From contig NGBS01000596.1 in assembly GCA_002245135.1 (NCBI GenBank), positions 62,001-126,000 on the forward strand: a stretch of DNA of 64,000 nt, in the 5' to 3' direction. A program made the position numbers and the translations under genes. Positions within the stretch are counted from its first letter, which is position 1. Every line of letters starts with the position of its first letter. Of this stretch, positions 22,280-35,677 are shown one piece after another. Under the pieces are notes generated by a model. The model searched no databases, was not told where the DNA came from, and saw nothing but the letters and a program-made list of their open reading frames with translations. Source of the DNA: Proteromonas lacertae (taxonomy: Eukaryota > Sar > Bigyra > Opalinata > Proteromonadidae).

Positions 22280-23246
22280 ATGAATAATATACTTAATAAT
22301 TGTGACATTTCAACAATACCTCATAAAAGTGTGTTATACTTTATGGAATTCAACAAAATCATAGGATTATTATCATTACAAAAATGTATATCATTTAAAG
22401 TCAAAGAGTTTACAGATTCTTCACTGATTCTTGAGAAGAATACAGATTCTAAATCTGTAGTTGATGTGTTAACACATAAAAAGATCTTATTAGATGTGTT
22501 TAATGCTAGTGAATACGATCTTTTAAGTAATTTAGTAAATACTACTCCTTCCTTTGAGAACAGTGTAGTGTTACCTGAAGAAGAGATTATAACATTTGAA
22601 GATTCAACCAAAGAGACATATATAAAAGAAAAATATCGAGAATTGAAATATTATAGTCCTAGATTGTATTATAATGGTTTTCATACTACTGATATCATAG
22701 CAAGTATAGTTATTATAATGATTATATATAATTAGTGAATAATATTAAAGGAGAAATTATAGAATATCACAAAAATCACAATGTTAGGTTAAATCTCTAT
22801 AGTATGAAAATAGGTAATTATGAAATGGAGTATTTGTGTGATATTATTAAATTAATGTCGAATTTAAAGACATTAAACTTCAATGGAAATGATATAGAAG
22901 ATGAAGGATTATACTATCTCTCTTCTCATTTTAAATATATTTCTGAACTAGAAACACTCTATTTAAATGGAAATTATATATCCGATGTAGGAATTTCGTA
23001 TTTCTGTGAATCGTGTAGCATTTTGAAGAAATTGAAGGATTTATCACTTTGGAGTATTTATTATATAATATTTATATTGTAGAAAATAATATAACAGATG
23101 TAGGAGGTGAATTATTATCAGAATATCTTCAATTTTGTCCAGATTTGAAGCAGTTATGGATAAATGATAATAATATATTAAACAGAGATGTAATTAAAGA
23201 GAGAATTAAAAGAAATCATCCAAATAGACAAATTATTATAAATTAA
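22280..23246 (+). CDS. Leucine-rich-repeat protein, 301 residues
   Basis: Three exons (introns 22704-22735 and 23054-23082) give exactly 301 residues. The first ~140 residues have no recognised domain and carry an acidic strand EEEIITFEDST. Residues 150-270 hold ribonuclease-inhibitor-type repeats: NLKTLNFNGNDIEDEGLYYL, then LETLYLNGNYISDVGISYF and KNNITDVGGELLSEYL. The tail KERIKRNHPNRQ is basic. The tail resembles that of a relic at 35163-35660, and the repeats resemble those of the pseudokinase-LRR genes at 25893-29214 and 55437-58793, so it belongs to the same local family. No kinase part or membrane span is seen. Probably a cytosolic interaction scaffold; the partner is unknown. Confidence 0.8.
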
Positions 23247-23284
23247 TTATTTATGAGATTGTTTTTTTAAGTAAAATTAATTAT

Positions 23285-23455
23285 TCAATATTTAAGAATT
23301 CTTTTAATAGTTTTATCTTCTGCTATTCCATCTATTTTGATTGTTATGATTGTTGATAATTCATCTAAATAATCAAATACTTCTTTGTTTTCTTTCATTA
23401 ATCTCAATTCATTATCATCTAATTCATTTTTGATATATCTATTCTTATAACGGTT
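23285..23455 (-). pseudogene. Relic of an LRR gene 3' end
   Basis: A short minus-strand open stretch ends in TGA at 23285-23287 and reads NELDDNELRLMKENKEVFDY, then LDELS and IDGIAEDKTIKRILKY. It matches the C-terminal repeat of the pseudokinase-LRR gene at 25893 (NELNEDELRLMKENKEVF) at high identity. Nothing upstream continues the gene. The rest of the spacer up to 23627 is AT-rich with no recognisable content. It is a duplication fragment left next to the living LRR gene at 22280-23246. Confidence 0.75.
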
Positions 23456-23627
23456 TATAATCTTTCAATCATTATATTAGCATTGTTACAAATCACACTT
23501 CCATCATTATATTAGTAACAATAAGTTAATAATATCATCTACTAAAGATTTTAAGAAAATCATTTTAATTATATGTTTGATTATTGTTTGACACAAAAAT
23601 AACGCATCTAATTTTATAAATCGAAGA

Positions 23628-25801
23628 ATGTCTGAAGTAGAGGATGGTATAGAAATTGAGACATTGAAAATTGTATAAAATGCTTTTCTATATACAATGG
23701 ATTTAATATAGGAAATAAGCGAAGATACTCAAGAAGAATTAGAAAGAATAATCGAAAATGACATAATTGATAAACTATTTCCAAATAATAGGATAAATAA
23801 TATAGATGGTGAGGATAATTTAGCTCGTTTCCCAGTCCTACTGAAAGATTATGATATTTATGTAAATTGTATGAAATATGCAATCTATTGTAGGTGATTT
23901 AATTATTACAACATATAGACTTCATTTTGTTAGTTCAGAAAAGAACATTTTGCATCACCCACCTGATTTTTACTGTTTACCCCTAGGCTTAACAGCAGAG
24001 AGTGAAAGTGAAAGAAAAGAAGAAAATGGTAAATTATGGAGCTGTTATAAACTCCAATTCAAAGATAGTCGAGTAATTAACTTCAAATTCGAGAGTGATG
24101 CAGATATGGAGACTAAATTAGAGAATGTGATAAGTCACTTTGTATTTCCACATGATATATCCTACACATTCAGTCTACAATACTATGAAAATATCAAATG
24201 TAAATTAGATAACATCAACAATTTTGATTTTACATTAGAGTTTACTCGTCAAGGAACTCTTTTAGACACAGTTGACAGTCAATCTCCTTATAGAATAACT
24301 TATTTAAATAGAAATTATGAATTATGTAATACCTATCCAACAATATTAGTAGTTCCACGAGTATAAAATGATATTTTTTTCTTATTATATATATAGAATT
24401 TAAGTGATGATATTATTAAAAAAGCATGTGCATTTCGTTCTCGTAATCGTTTTCCTGTATTAACTTGGACTCATCCAACTTGCCAATGTGCTTTATTTCG
24501 ATCTGCACAACCACAAGTTGGAGCAATGGGTATTAATCGAAGTGTTGAAGATGAAATGATATTAAAATCAATTCAAGATACTTCTCCACAGTATAATATA
24601 ATAATTATATATATATATATATATATATGAATAGACGTAAATCAATATTTATTGCCGATTGTAGAAATAAGATAAGTGCAATAGCTAATAGAGCACCAGG
24701 AGGAGGATATGAAAATAAATCGAATTATAAAGGAGCAGAAATAGAATTCTTTGGTATTCCTAATATACACAAATTAAGAGAAAGTTATAGAAAACTCACA
24801 TCTATTTGTCAGTATATTATTATTATTATTATTTTTATATTTATTAGAAATGAAATAACACCGACTGATTTTAGAATACAATTAGAAAATGTATGTTTTA
24901 TACTATTTTTTGTAAAATAGAGTGAATGGTTAGATAATGTTTTAGCAATTTTGAAAAGTAGTATAAGAGTTGCTTCGGTAATATATTCTGAGAATCGTTC
25001 GGTGTTAGTCCATTGTAGTGATGGTTGGGATAGAACATCACAAATCTGTTCATTAAGTGAATTACTGTTAGATCCATATTATAGAACAATAGATGGATTT
25101 AGAGTATGATATTATTATTATTATTATATAAATAGATATTGATAGAAAAAGATTGGATTTCATTTGGTCATCAATTTCAAAAGAGATTATATCATGCACA
25201 AAGAGGCTGTTTTACTCAACAAGTTGATACTACAACCCCAACAAATATTCCATCAACAAATAAACCAAATCAATTTTCACCTGTATTTTTGTTATTTTTA
25301 GATGCAATATATCAATTAATTGTATTATATCCAAGACATTTTGAGTTTAATTCAATGATGTTGGTATTTATTGCTGATCATTTATATTCATGTCGATTTG
25401 GTTCTTTTTTATGTAATACTGAAAAAGATTATACCGAAATAAAAAGTAAGACATTATCAATTTTCTCCTTTATTAATAATTATGAATATATATTTAGAAA
25501 TCCATTATATAGAAGTAATAATGAAGTAATAATTCCATCAAGCATTAAGATAAATGAAAGCTTAAAACTGTGGGAAGACTACTTTTTGAGATGGAATAAA
25601 ATTTCTTCCGATTTAGTGAATATTAATGACGGAATAATTAATCCTAGTTTTATGAATAAAGATTGTTATTATATTATTCAACATTTAGCAATGAAACTAA
25701 TTAATAATAGTAAAGGTAGTTTTACAGTTGAAGAATTAAAGAAGAAATTAGTTGATTTATACCCAATTTCATATCATTATATGATAACTCCTAAAATGTA
25801 A
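23628..25801 (+). CDS. Myotubularin-family phosphoinositide 3-phosphatase
   Basis: Removes the 3-phosphate of PI3P and PI(3,5)P2 on endosomes. Eight exons and seven introns of 25-44 nt give exactly 643 residues. A PH-GRAM domain opens the protein (DLIITTYRLHFVSSEKN). Then come the myotubularin signatures FRSRNRFPVLTWTHP, LFRSAQPQVG, RKSIFIADCRNK, NIHKLRESYRKL and WLDNVLAILKSS. The catalytic loop near residues 390-400 is VHCSDGWDRTSQICSLSELL, with Cys and Arg of C-x5-R and the Asp-Gly-Trp-Asp of active members, so I predict an active enzyme. The end WISFGHQFQKRLYHAQR and SPVFLLFLDAIYQL is canonical. No FYVE or coiled-coil tail is present. Introns: 23673-23711, 23869-23893, 24361-24396, 24591-24634, 24812-24847, 24891-24920, 25104-25135. 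Confidence 0.95.
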
Positions 25802-25892
25802 TTTTATTCATAATATATTAAAACTATTACCTTTTTTTAAATTCTTTTTAATAAACATTATATAGAAATAATAATAATGAAAATATGATTAA

Positions 25893-28800
25893 TTATTCAA
25901 TATTTAAGAATTGTGTTGATAATTCTTTCTTTGCCTCTTGAGAAATTCCATCTATATTAATTCTCTCAATTGAAGAAAATGTTTCTAAAAATGTTAATAA
26001 TTCGACTTTATCTATATTTTCTTTTATTGTTACAGATAATTCATCTAAATAATCAAATACTTCTTTGTTTTCTTTCATCAATCTCAACTCATCTTCATTC
26101 AACTCATTTCCTGATATATCTATTTCTGTTAATGGATGATATTCTTTTAATTCTTTTATTAACATTTTCAATCCTTTTTCACTCATTCTAATATCTATTA
26201 TAATCAATATATGCAATAAAAATACTTGATAGATTCAATGACATAGGATCATTACAAAATTTAAATATAAAATTGTCTATATAATTGCATAATATTTCCA
26301 TTCCATCATCTCCAATTTCATTATTATGTATTGGTATATAATATTCTCCATATTTTTCAAATGAATCCGTTAATTCTTTTAATCCTTTGGAAGTGATTTT
26401 GTTATTGGATAAATTAAGTTCTCTATGATTGATCTGCTTGATTAATGAAATATGAGAATCATTGATATTCATATCTATTTTATCATATACTGAACTATAC
26501 TAGAAAAATCATAAGATTTTAAAAAATCTCTTCTTTTCTTTTTAATACAATAATCCAAATAATATTCGAATTCTTCATTTGTCCATGATGAACATTTCAT
26601 TTCTATAAATGGATATTCTTCATTTTTTAATGATTCTGAACAAATTGCTTTTAATCCATTCAATTCAACTTTATTTTTATTTATATTTATTCTTGCACAA
26701 TTATTATCAATTGAACCAATTCTATCTGCTAATAATATTACGCTTTCATCATCTATTGACATATTACTCAAATTCATTCTATTATCTTTTATTAACATAT
26801 TCAAATTGTTCAACAATAATTTAAATCCTTCATTACCAATTCGATTATCTATTAAATAAACAACACATAAAAACATATACCATAAATCATCAACTGACTT
26901 AATTTTATCATTTTCATTCACATTATTCATCAAGTATTCTATTCCATCTGCATCGATATTATTGTTACTTATATCAAGTGTGATCTTTTCATAAACATTC
27001 TTTAAACCATTTAATAAATATTTTAATCCAACCGAGGTTAATCCCATTTCTATTATACATTAAAAAATAGAGGTTATACTTGAACAGTTAATTCTATTAT
27101 AATTATTCAATAAATTCAAATGTGGAGATAATTTTTTCATTCCTTCATCTCCTATTTCATTTTCATATAAATAAATGGTATTAAGATTTGAAAATGAAGA
27201 TAAATTGTTAATCAGTATTTCTAAACGTTTATATGTTAGTTTATTATCTAAATAATACAAAAATATCAAACTATACTACTCAAATCTAATTCACTTATTT
27301 CTTTTAATTCATTTAATCTTATAGAAATAAATGATTTGAAAAAAATCATCATCAATTTCTATATTATTTAGATATAATCCATTCCGACCATTTTTGATAT
27401 ATTTGATCAATTCGGGAACATCTTTATCAATCAGTAACTCTTTATTTCCAATAAAATCAAATTCTATTTTTGAAATAGGAAATTTGAAGAATAAGGCTTT
27501 TAATCCTTTTGAACGGATATTTCTATTTCGTCTAATATCTATTTTCTCAATATTTGGATATCTATATAATTCTTCTGATAATAATATCATCGATTCATCA
27601 TTCAAATTCATTACTCTAAGATATAATCTATTATCTTTGTTGATTAATAAATTCAAATACGGAAGTAACAATTTAAATCCTTTTGCACCAATTGGATTTA
27701 CTATTTCAAAATAAAATCAAAAACATATTAATATATACATGTTAAATCTACATATTTCAATTTCATCAATGGAATTGACTTAACAAATGGTTCAATGAAA
27801 TGAAAAGTAATATCACAGCTTGACAAATCAAGTTTTTCTAGATTTGACAATTGTGAAAATAATGATCCAAATAATGATTGATACAAAAAGGGAATATGAA
27901 TACTGTCAAGGCTACCATCTTCATTATCATAACCTATACATATAAGATGCATTAAATTATACTAAAATGAAGTTTCGAAGGATTAATTTCTTTCAATATT
28001 TCGAAGAAATACTTTATTCCTTCTTCACATAAACAAAGACTATTCTGAGTAAATTATGAAGCTACTATTAATATGTAATATCATTTCATCCAAATAACAT
28101 TCTTCTCTTTCCTTACATTGGTGATGAATCTGAAATATCAATTTATCTTCTATTGAATAGTCATATCTGTATAATTTCATCATCAATAATATTGATAATA
28201 TTCTTTCATTTGGTTTATTATTGTACGATTCTATCAATCTATCTCGAAATGACACTCTTTTATTATTTTCTAAATAGTATACTGATATAACACCAAATGG
28301 AGATACTTCCATTGAATAATCATTATTGAATATTATTTCTTTTTTTTCTTTACATATAATCAAATTATCACTTTCATCTCTCAACATTTCACTCATTTTT
28401 ATCATCTCTTTTCTCAACTCTTTCAAGCTCATTCTATCTTCACTATTCACTTTTATCATCTTGTCTATAATCTCTTTCATTTTATTATCACATTCTACAT
28501 CACAACTGTACTTACATCTCATAATATTCTCTTTTGTTTTGATGATATTATCATCTTCATTAAATGGTAACTTTTTGTTAATCATTTCATATAATATACA
28601 TCCAATTGACCAAATCACACTTCTTTCATCACATTCTAGTTCATTCATTTCTTCTGGACTTTTGAAGCATATACCATATAATCTAATCATCTTCTTCTTT
28701 TCTCAATAAATCGAAGAATAAATCACATAACTTTATTTCACCATTTCTTTCATATATTATGTTACTACTCTTCAAACTATCAATTATCAAACCATACTTC

Positions 28801-29214
28801 AATCAATATCATCACAACATCACATACTTGAACATATAATACTATATATATCTTCACTTGATGGTGATTGACTTTGAATCATCTCTTTCAAGTCTCTAGC
28901 ATAATAGTCTCGAGAAATTATAATATAATTTAAAGGATGTACATGAATTTGTAAAGGAATAATCCGAATGAAGAGTAAGAAGGCTTAATAAACATAAATT
29001 TTGCTCAACTAGTCTTACTATTGGTTCTCTTGAGTTTTGAATGTCGAAAATCTTAAGCACCTTAGCAAAGTCTTCTTTCACTACACTCAATTCACTATTA
29101 CTCTCTTTTAAGACTTTAATTTCCTATTATTATATTAATTCATAGTCATACATTCCAATCAACATGACAATTGATTTCTAAATACTCAGCTATACTCTTA
29201 ATATGTAAATACAT
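25893..29214 (-). pseudogene. Broken pseudokinase-LRR gene (copy A)
   Basis: Collinear with the intact gene at 55437-58793 along its whole length, sharing most intron positions. Likely start MYLHIKSIAEYLEIN (ATG at 29212-29214), then a kinase-like region (IIISRDYYARDLKEMI, IKLCDLFFDLLRKEE, then CDERSVIWSIGCILYEM), then ribonuclease-inhibitor-type repeats to the stop at 25893. The HRD site reads IID-SLKSSN, so it would be catalytically dead anyway. At least six +1 frame changes break it, near 28960, 28825, 28799, 28692, 28045 and 27340. Remarkably, no independent in-frame stop or -1 change was seen. Either decay is very young, the consensus carries inserted bases, or reading is recoded. Repeat units carry the LDLSxNxI pattern (e.g. 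LDLSSCDITFHFIE). Confidence 0.75.
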
Positions 29215-29560
29215 TCTCACTATGTAAATACAATGTATTAAATGTATTATATGTATTAACATAATATACATAGAGAATATCTCTTTTAATCATAAACATC
29301 ATCAATGAATCTTATTCTCACTCTAAAACAATTACATAAACAACATCTCTCTTATTCAATTATATAATTCATAATAGCTTGAATGCTGAGTTTGATATTT
29401 CAAAAAGAAATATTTTTTAAATTATCAAATAATATTATACTACAGTGCAAAACCATAGAACCTCATCAGTCTAGTGTATACTATTATATTACACCATAAA
29501 AAATCTATGGGAAAAGTATAATTCACATAACCGAGTTTCTCTATATAATGGTAATAGATA
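29215..29560. other. Spacer between divergent genes, 346 bp
   Basis: Divergent spacer between copy A (minus) and the PHD-finger gene (plus). It holds a short inverted pair CCATAG/CTATGG around 29453-29513 but nothing I would call a gene, RNA or promoter. Confidence 0.4.
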
Positions 29561-30998
29561 ATGTACAAAAATGCAGAAATTGATTTATCACAGCAATTGC
29601 TTAATTCTGCTAAAAGGCTCTCGTTTGATTATCCAACTATTGAAGCAGGTTCTGCAAAATCTCCAATTAAACCCAAAAAAACTGTAGAACTACCTGTATA
29701 CCCACCTAAACAGTTAAAGAATGTATTAGAATATAATGAAGAGAAAAAAATTCAATTAAATCGTGAAAAGAAAAAGAATGAAGAATATAAAATAATTGCA
29801 AAGTATCCTATAAATGACTATGTAATGGATGAAAAGTACAAAAAGAAAAGAAAAGAAATTATTAATGTAAATGTGTTAGATCCACCTTCTTATTATTGTG
29901 TATCAGTTGAAGATGAAGAATATGAAAGAATGAATGGTACAGTGGATAATAATTATGTTAAAGATATCGAAAATACTCAAATCTTAATTCCTAAATATAA
30001 ATCTATAGAATGTAAATGTAATTTTCAATTTTTGAGTAATAATAATTGTTATATAAATAATGAAAGACAACCACAGTATTTAGGGTATATATATATATAT
30101 ATATATATAATATTCATTTTATTATATAGAAAACATTACTTAGAAGAGAGAAAAGCTATTCATCAAGTTGTTGCAGTAGAAAGTAAAACACTCAAATCAA
30201 AAATCAACACAGTTATTAAAAAACCAACAAAAAATAAACAGCAACATCTATCACCGCAATCACAGAAACAACAACAACAACAACAGCAAAAACTACAAAC
30301 TCCACCACCATTAATACATCAAAATGAACCACTATTACAATCTAATAAATCATATTCATTTCAACCTCTTTCTATTCTAAATACAAATGGCAAGAGAATT
30401 AATACATTTGATTCAAATAATAATAATAATAATAGTGTAAAACGTAGAAAATTAACTATGCAAAATGTATATACAATAAATAACAATCCTGATGTTCCAG
30501 TTATTACATTTTCATCAAGTATAATCCCCATGAAGGTCAATAATAGAATATTTGAATTTAATGATGAATTAGAGTTAGAATATGAATCTCCATTACCTTC
30601 TGAATCTGAAGATGAGTTGGTAAATCATAGAATATTATTACACAGAAGAAATAGTGAAATTTTTGAAGAGGATGTAGAAAAGAGAATTGAAGAGAGTTTG
30701 AAAAAGACAAAATCCATACTGAATACCAAGACAAGAAGGTCAACTCAATCTGAATGTAATGTTCATAAACATTTACTTGAATTACATCATCATCATGATA
30801 ATCATATTGATAATAGTAATGATAATTCCAATATTATGAATAATGTTAATATTGTAAATAACGATAATAATAATGATAATAGTAATGCAAATGTTACTGA
30901 TAATAATGATAATTATAATGAAGATGAATATAATGAGATATTTACTAATCCATTTTTACCAGAATTACCAAATCATGATTTATTTTCATCTTCTATAT

Positions 30999-31038
<40 letters not shown>

Positions 31039-33740
31039 AAAAGAAATACAACATTCAGATTATATAAATATTCAATTTAGCAATGAATCAGAAAGTAAAG
31101 AGGAAGATAATAATGAAGTAAGTCCAATAGAACCACAGATGGAGATAGATGATGAAATAGTACTGAATAGTAATATCAACAACTTACCACAGATAAATAG
31201 TTCAGTAGATCTTACAAAACAATCAACTAAACAAAATAATAGTTTAGAAACTGTTGATATAGAATCGATAGATTCTACACTATCACAATCGGAAAAGCCT
31301 CAGGAAGAAGAACAGCAACAAAAAGAAGAAGAAGAAGAAGAAGAAGAAAAGCAACAAGAACAACAAGAACAAGAACAATCAAATCAACAACAAAACTCAA
31401 TAGAACAACAAAATGAACAACAACAACAACAACAACCTATATTACAACAACCACAGCAAAGAATTGCTGTCATGAATGAGGATAATGAAATCATTCCATA
31501 TATACCGATGATGCGTGCTAATAAATTAAAAACTAATTTATGTATTACTCAACCTCCAGTTGATTTTGATGTAATAGCTGGTAATGCTGTTGCCAGTTCA
31601 GATGTATATGTTTTGCCACACAATGAAGAAATGAAGAAAATTGATAACGTATATATATATTTGCTAAATTATTTTTAATAGTTGAGATTTGAAAGTACTT
31701 TATTTTATATATTTGGTAATGATGATGAAATAGAAGAATGTTTTAACATTTCATTAAGTCTTAGTGATAAAAGTGAAAATAATTGTGTAGTATGTAACAA
31801 TGAAGTTGATAAAAGACTACCTTATTGGACTTGTAAAAAATGTCAAAGATTATTTCACACTGAATGTGTTTCAATTCCATTTAGAATAGGTCATTCTTAT
31901 ATCTGTGAAGTATGTAATACAACTAATAACGATATGTTAATAAAAGCATGGAAGTTTGATTCTTTGAAGAGGAAAATGTCAATAGTTATTCCACACATTT
32001 GGAAAGGTGTTAATAAAATGATTAATGATAATGATGATGATGAAGAAGAGTTTAAAATATATATTTATAACTTAAAAGAACATACAAAGAATTTATCTTA
32101 TGAATTATTTTGTGATTGTGCTAGAAAAGCTGATAAACTTAGAAATGATTTAAAATTGAATAATACTTCAGTATTATTCAAAGAACCATTGAAGATATAT
32201 AGCTCAGTTAATTATTTCTGTGATACAAATGTATATTTAATCATCATATAATATATTTATTATTATCAATAGAATTCTGGTATGAATATGGAATATACCT
32301 TACCTGCATTATTAGGATTATATAAAGATATACATAAAATAGTTGATGTTATATATATTAAGAGTGTTTTTAATATAGCAAAGAACAAATATAATGAAGA
32401 AAAGAAGAAAATGAATGAAAAAATGTTATGTTTATCACAAACAATATATAATAGTAATGTGATTGAAAGGAGAAAAGATAAAAGAAAATCTTTCATTATG
32501 ACTTGCGATACTGAGTTTCACTATATTAAAAAAATACAAGTTGGAGAAGTGATAGTAAAAGAATTACCACTAAATTATAATATAAAGGAAGATGATGTTA
32601 TATTCTTTTTAAGAACAATCTCTGAACCAGTAATCTTTGCAGGTTGGTTCTGTTTATGAAATGAAACGTTCTTTAGAGTGTGATGGAAGAAGTGATAATA
32701 GCGATAGTATTACTTGGAATTGTGCAGTTACTATAACTTCTCAATTACCAAAATACTTATCATTTGAGTATGTAAAGTCAACATGTAGAACATTAAATTT
32801 TCAACTCAATGATAGTGTATATATGAAAGAGATTACAGCTGAAGAAGCTAATATTATATTAAAGAATATTAAACATCATATACAATTCACTGGATCTTTA
32901 CCAAGAGAATTAGTAGAAACAACAAATTTTTATGATATTTCTAATTATGTTTCAAGAATTATCTTTCCATATAGAATAAGTGATTATTGTTGTATTTGCT
33001 GTAAATATGAAAAGAATGATAAAATTATGTTATGTAGTTGTTGTAAAAGAGGATTTCATTATAATTGCGTTAGATTAAAAAGTAGTGAACATTATATTAG
33101 TTTATGGAAATGTTCAATTTGTAAATTAAAAGAAGAAAATAAATATGTTATAGGTGATATATGTGAAATTTGTTTTAAATCAACATCAAAAAGAAATAAT
33201 AATAATAATAATAATAATCAATCTAATAAAACAATAAATCAGGTAATTAAATGTAAGACATGTAGTAGAATATATCATAAAAAATGTATCTCTAAATCTT
33301 ATAATACTGAAAATGAAGAATGGGAATGTAGTTTGTGTAGAGGATATAGAAATAGATATTTTCATTTACCTCAAAAAGATGAATGGTGTTGTGTTTGTAA
33401 TAATGTTAATAATATTGTAGGTGAATATATTCATACTTGCTGTTGTTGTAGTATTACTAGACATGATAATTGTCCTGATCCTTATTCTAATAAGATAGGA
33501 TTTATTAATTCAAATGGATATTGCTTATGTAACTATTGTTATAATAAATATATCAAGTGTTTATTGTTTTATAAAGATGTGAAGAGATATATTATAAGGA
33601 TGGAGTGTGAAGCTGTAGTGTATAGATTGATTAAGCATTATGTAATTAATAATGTAGAGAATGCTAGTTCTAGAAACAGAATAATTAGTTTTTTACAGAT
33701 ATCTAAACTGCTATTGGCAGATTATTTATCTTCTATATAA
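29561..33740 (+). CDS. Large multi-PHD-finger chromatin-type protein
   Basis: Five exons; introns 30085-30129, then 33 nt after 31648, 42 nt after 32230, and 32597-32642. The last is atypical (GTTATA...CAG), but its removal restores frame exactly, giving 1,337 residues. The N-terminal half is disordered and rich in Lys, Gln, Asn and Glu, with runs of each. Zinc fingers start near residue 716 (CVVCNNEVDKRLPYWTCKKC, then FHTECV). A second PHD lies near 1087 (CCICCKYEKNDKIMLCSCCK then FHYNC). A third, divergent one starts CEICFKS and has a long Asn insert, and an extended-PHD-like Cys/His cluster closes (CCVCNNVNN, HTCCCCSITRHDNC). Between them KEDDVGSVYEMKRSLECDGR may be a BAH-like strand set, which is weak. 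Probably a histone-reading subunit in the nucleus. I cannot pin an orthologue. Confidence 0.75.
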
Positions 33741-33975
33741 TGTATTATAATTATTTGATTAATTTTTATTAAAGAATTACAATAAAATCATAAAATAAAT
33801 GAAAATGAAAAAAATATTAAGAAACAAATTTGATATGTTTTATTCTTTCATTATATTATTATTAATATATTTCAAACTATATATCAAACTATATACTATT
33901 TGTCTCAATGATATTGTCATATTATTTCCACTTGTCTTAAACAATGGAGAAAACCCAATAACATGAACAGCATAA

Positions 33976-35073
33976 TTAGCTACAAGGTCTATTTTTGAAT
34001 TTATATTTTTCTAAACATTCTTCATCAAATGTGTTTGGATTTACATGATGAAATAATGTAAAACAACGGAATATACTTATAATTCAATGAATAACTTAAA
34101 TATGAATAATCCATCATTATATATGTTGACATGCAATCAATTATTACTGCTTTTGAAGAAATCATCCACATTATATTTATAGTACCTGATCCAAAGGAAG
34201 TTATTAACAATTTACTATACATAATTGATTCTATTTGTTCTTTTGGACTTTTATCTTCGTAAACATATCTCATTGTAACTATATCCCAATGATTTAATCA
34301 TTGATTTAATCATTTTTAAATTTGTTATACTTCTTGACTTGCCTGTCATTTTTCGACTTATAATTGTTATGATTACTTCATTATTTACATAATAATTTAT
34401 TTCTTTTTTTATCTTTATTTTCAGATATTTATATCCATCATCTCGATATTTATTTCCTATTGAGTAATGACGAAATACAGCTGGAAAGAAACCATTTAAA
34501 CTTCTAATATAAATATGAACAATTTTGTAGCATAACAAATATTTCTTCGATTTTCTAAACAATTTGGATATATCTGATTGAAATGACATCTTGAAGGGTT
34601 TATTGTAATTATTGATCATCATTTTCAACATCATATTATTATATGGAAGTGTTGGTTTGAGGATTAAAATCAGCCATAATCAAATGATTAATTGGTGGAT
34701 ATCTTATATCATTTTGTATATTATAAAGAAACATATTATCCAGGAAATGACATATATTATTATTTAACCAAGATGACGCTATCCATACCTCTTCATCGAT
34801 AGATTCACTATTAATACTTTCATTTTTGAATTCTGGTATAAAATTGTATGAATAAAAGTAATCTACAAATTTATATAACAGTTTGTTATAATCACTCTTA
34901 TTAATTACATTTATATATATATCTGTTATACTAACACCAAAATTCCTAAAACAAACATCATTAGCTGTAAACCAATAATTTCCTGTTTCTTTTACCAAAT
35001 TATCATAAAATATGAATGAACTGTATTTACAAGAAATAAAATTCAAAAGAAAAAGCAAAATATTAAAAATCAT
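33976..35073 (-). pseudogene. GT61-like glycosyltransferase with frame breaks
   Basis: Signal peptide or membrane anchor at the start (MIFNILLFLLNFISC). The order of motifs fits the DUF563/GT61 family of Golgi glycosyltransferases: NDVCFRNFGVSITD, SSWLNNNICHFLDNMFLYN, ITIISRKMTGKSRSITNL, then DKSPKEQIESIMYSKLLITS and FGSGTINIMWM. The family's HGA motif is replaced by SFGSG, so the acceptor site is altered. Three +1 frame changes lie near 34640, 34275 and 34045. Subtracting one base for each gives exactly 364 codons plus stop (TAA at 33976-33978), and the last part FHHVNPNTFDEECLEKYKF is sensible coding. No introns. Pseudogene, assembly insertions, or recoding all remain possible. Family call moderate. 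Confidence 0.6.
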
Positions 35074-35162
35074 TTTGAACAAGCCTTTTGCTTGTGATTG
35101 TCTTTTTTTTCTGTTTTTTGTTGAACTAATCTAATAACCCCATAATAATAATAGTATATTGA

Positions 35163-35660
35163 TTAAAATATCGCAGTAATATTTGGATATTTTTCTTTTA
35201 TTCTTCTTTTCATAATCTTCCTTATTTGATATTTTATTTCCTTAAATAATTCCTAATGAATTTAATTCTTTACATTTGTGAAGATTATCCACATTCAACA
35301 ATTTTACATCCACCCTACATCATCTAATATTCATTATATTATAATATCAATACGTCCATAGGTATAATCCTTTTAAATTTGGAAAGTATTTTAAACATTT
35401 TGAGAATATTTTTATTCCAATTGAAGTTAAATCATTATCCTAAAACTATAATCATTATATTTTATACCATTTTAAATCAATATATATTACATTATTCATT
35501 GTATTAAGTCTTGAACATAAATATTTCATTCCTTCACTTCCCATTTTCACTAATTATTCATTATTAAATATCATATTATATATACAAAACCTAAAATCCA
35601 ATCTATTTCTATTTTTTTTTTTACATCTATCATCAATTTCATCATTTATCCATCTTTCTA
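35163..35660 (-). pseudogene. LRR gene relic
   Basis: Minus-strand fragments of a leucine-rich-repeat gene: RWINDEIDDRCKKKNRNRLD, a repeat around MGSEGMKYLCSRL, another DLTSIGIKIFSKCLKYF with NLKGLYL, and a C-end IMKRRIKEKYPNITAIF that matches the tail KERIKRNHPNR of the gene at 22280-23246. At least one intron of the local type can still be read after RLDFRF. Between other pieces no splicing keeps the frame, so I treat it as decayed. It lies directly downstream of the kinase-like gene at 35678-36571, in the order kinase then LRR seen in the intact fused gene at 55437. The two may be the split halves of such a gene. Confidence 0.6.
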
Positions 35661-35677
35661 TTTTCATATTATTTATA

